NCBI GenBank assembly: GCA_030653975.1
Contig: JAURYH010000002.1
Span: 1 to 64,000, forward strand
Direction of reading: 5' to 3'
Length of the DNA: 64,000 bases
Source: Hydrogenophaga sp.
GTDB taxonomy: Bacteria; Pseudomonadota; Gammaproteobacteria; Burkholderiales; Burkholderiaceae_C
Shown here piece after piece: positions 63,291-64,000 of the stretch. The position numbers were made by a program, and so were the translations under genes. Position 1 is the first letter of the stretch, and the number at the start of each line of letters is the position of its first letter. Under the pieces are notes generated by a model that saw only the letters and a program-made list of their open reading frames with translations, did no database searches and had not been told where the DNA came from.

Positions 63291-64000
63291 TCAAGCGGCG
63301 TCGAACACGGCGTCGATCGCGTGGTCCAGCGTCTCGCGGATGTCGGCGTCGTCGGTGATGGGCCGCACCATCGCCATGCGGCAGGCGTCGCGCGGCGCCA
63401 CCCCGCCCTGCATGAGCGTGGCGGCGTAGACCATCAGGCGCGTAGAAATGCCTTCGACCAGACCGTGGCCCTTGAGGTTGCGCGCTGTGATGGCGATCTT
63501 CACCAGGCGCGCGGCGAGGGCTTCGTCGATGCCGGTTTCGCTGGCGACGATGTGCGCTTCCTGCTCGGGCGGCGGGTAGTCGAAATCGAAGGCGGTGAAG
63601 CGCTGTTTGGTCGAGGGCTTCAGGTCCTTCATGAGGTTCTGGTAGCCGGGGTTGTAGGAGATGACGAGCTGGAAGTCCGGGTGGGCGCGCACCTGTTCAC
63701 CTTTCTTGTCGATCGGCAGGGTGCGGCGGTGGTCGGTGAGCGGGTGGATCACCACGGTGGTGTCTTGCCGCGCTTCGACGATTTCGTCGAGGTAGCAGAT
63801 GGCGCCCAAACGCGCGGCCATGGTCAGCGGGCCGTCGAGCCAGCGTGTGCCGCCGGCTTCGAGCAGGTAGCGGCCCACGAGGTCGGACGCGGTCATGTCT
63901 TCGTTGCAGGCGACGGTGATGAGCGGCCTGTTGAGCTTCCAGGCCATGTATTCGACGAAGCGCGACTTGCCGCAGCCGGTGGGGCCTTTGAGCATGACCG
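63291..64000 (-). CDS. cbbQ: CbbQ/NirQ/NorQ-family AAA+ ATPase (5' end outside the window)
   Basis: About 236 codons visible; the true start lies beyond the right edge, because family members have 25-35 residues before Walker A GPTGCGKS. Walker B region [14 protein letters not shown], sensor region [23 protein letters not shown], and [15 protein letters not shown] are CbbQ-like. Seventeen bases before cbbO. Rubisco genes are expected further right. Confidence 0.87.
   Translation of the reverse strand, partial: VMLKGPTGCGKSRFVEYMAWKLNRPLITVACNEDMTASDLVGRYLLEAGGTRWLDGPLTMAARLGAICYLDEIVEARQDTTVVIHPLTDHRRTLPIDKKGEQVRAHPDFQLVISYNPGYQNLMKDLKPSTKQRFTAFDFDYPPPEQEAHIVASETGIDEALAARLVKIAITARNLKGHGLVEGISTRLMVYAATLMQGGVAPRDACRMAMVRPITDDADIRETLDHAIDAVFDAA

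Overview
The window is high-GC DNA with short intergenic gaps, many 4-bp ATGA/GTGA gene overlaps and abundant GC-rich intergenic palindromes. The gene families (Bug-type receptors, several Liv-type importers, AtuA-like proteins, DUF1302/DUF1329, CbbQ/CbbO) point to a Burkholderiales bacterium, most likely Comamonadaceae of the Hydrogenophaga type. The genus is an inference. No rRNA, tRNA, CRISPR array or IS element was recognised.

Layout. 0.1-11.7 kb (minus strand): an acyl-CoA degradation operon. It holds a bifunctional enoyl-CoA hydratase/3-hydroxyacyl-CoA dehydrogenase, thiolase, two hotdog thioesterases, a split AtuA pair, a Bug receptor, an acyl-CoA dehydrogenase, two SDRs and an MDR-type reductase. 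11.9-20.5 kb (minus): a LivFGMH importer with two substrate-binding proteins and an acyl-CoA synthetase. The two operons share an identical 19-bp operator-like sequence upstream of their first genes, so they look like one regulon. 20.6-24.5 kb: selO-msrB-slyX (plus), then convergent map with a ParD-like gene. 24.9-30.7 kb: a Crp/Fnr regulator, a ParB-like protein, a PHB-depolymerase-family esterase, several small hypothetical proteins, a glycine-zipper/CBS fusion and a YihY/BrkB membrane protein. 30.9-34.3 kb: a PD-(D/E)XK-type protein divergent from a nuclease-helicase, with a LexA-box-like site at the start of the former.

34.3-51.2 kb is the most striking block. A XylR/DmpR-family sigma-54 activator is divergent from a run of minus-strand genes, and a near-perfect -24/-12 promoter lies between them. 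The run encodes an aromatic-type aldehyde dehydrogenase, a complete Liv-type ABC importer, a CalA-like SDR alcohol dehydrogenase, then DUF1302 (outer-membrane), DUF1329, a YCF48-like protein, an RND/MMPL transporter and an alpha/beta hydrolase. I read it as an inducible system for uptake and oxidation of an aromatic or phenylpropanoid compound. A VanA/VanB-type demethylase with a MarR regulator and a clear palindromic operator (56.6-59.2 kb) fits a lignin-monomer lifestyle.

51.4-54.5 kb: a homodimeric 2-oxoacid dehydrogenase E1 (MdeB type) divergent from an Lrp regulator. 54.7-56.3 kb: a lower-GC island with two attC-like sites and no integrase in the window, i.e. an orphan integron cassette cluster. 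59.3-61 kb: Lrp regulator plus ornithine cyclodeaminase. 61-64 kb: CbbO and the 3' part of CbbQ, the Rubisco activase pair, implying Rubisco genes to the right of the window and an autotrophic capability.

A family of palindromic REP/BIME-like elements is scattered through the intergenic regions, one of which forms the 3' end of the E1 gene.
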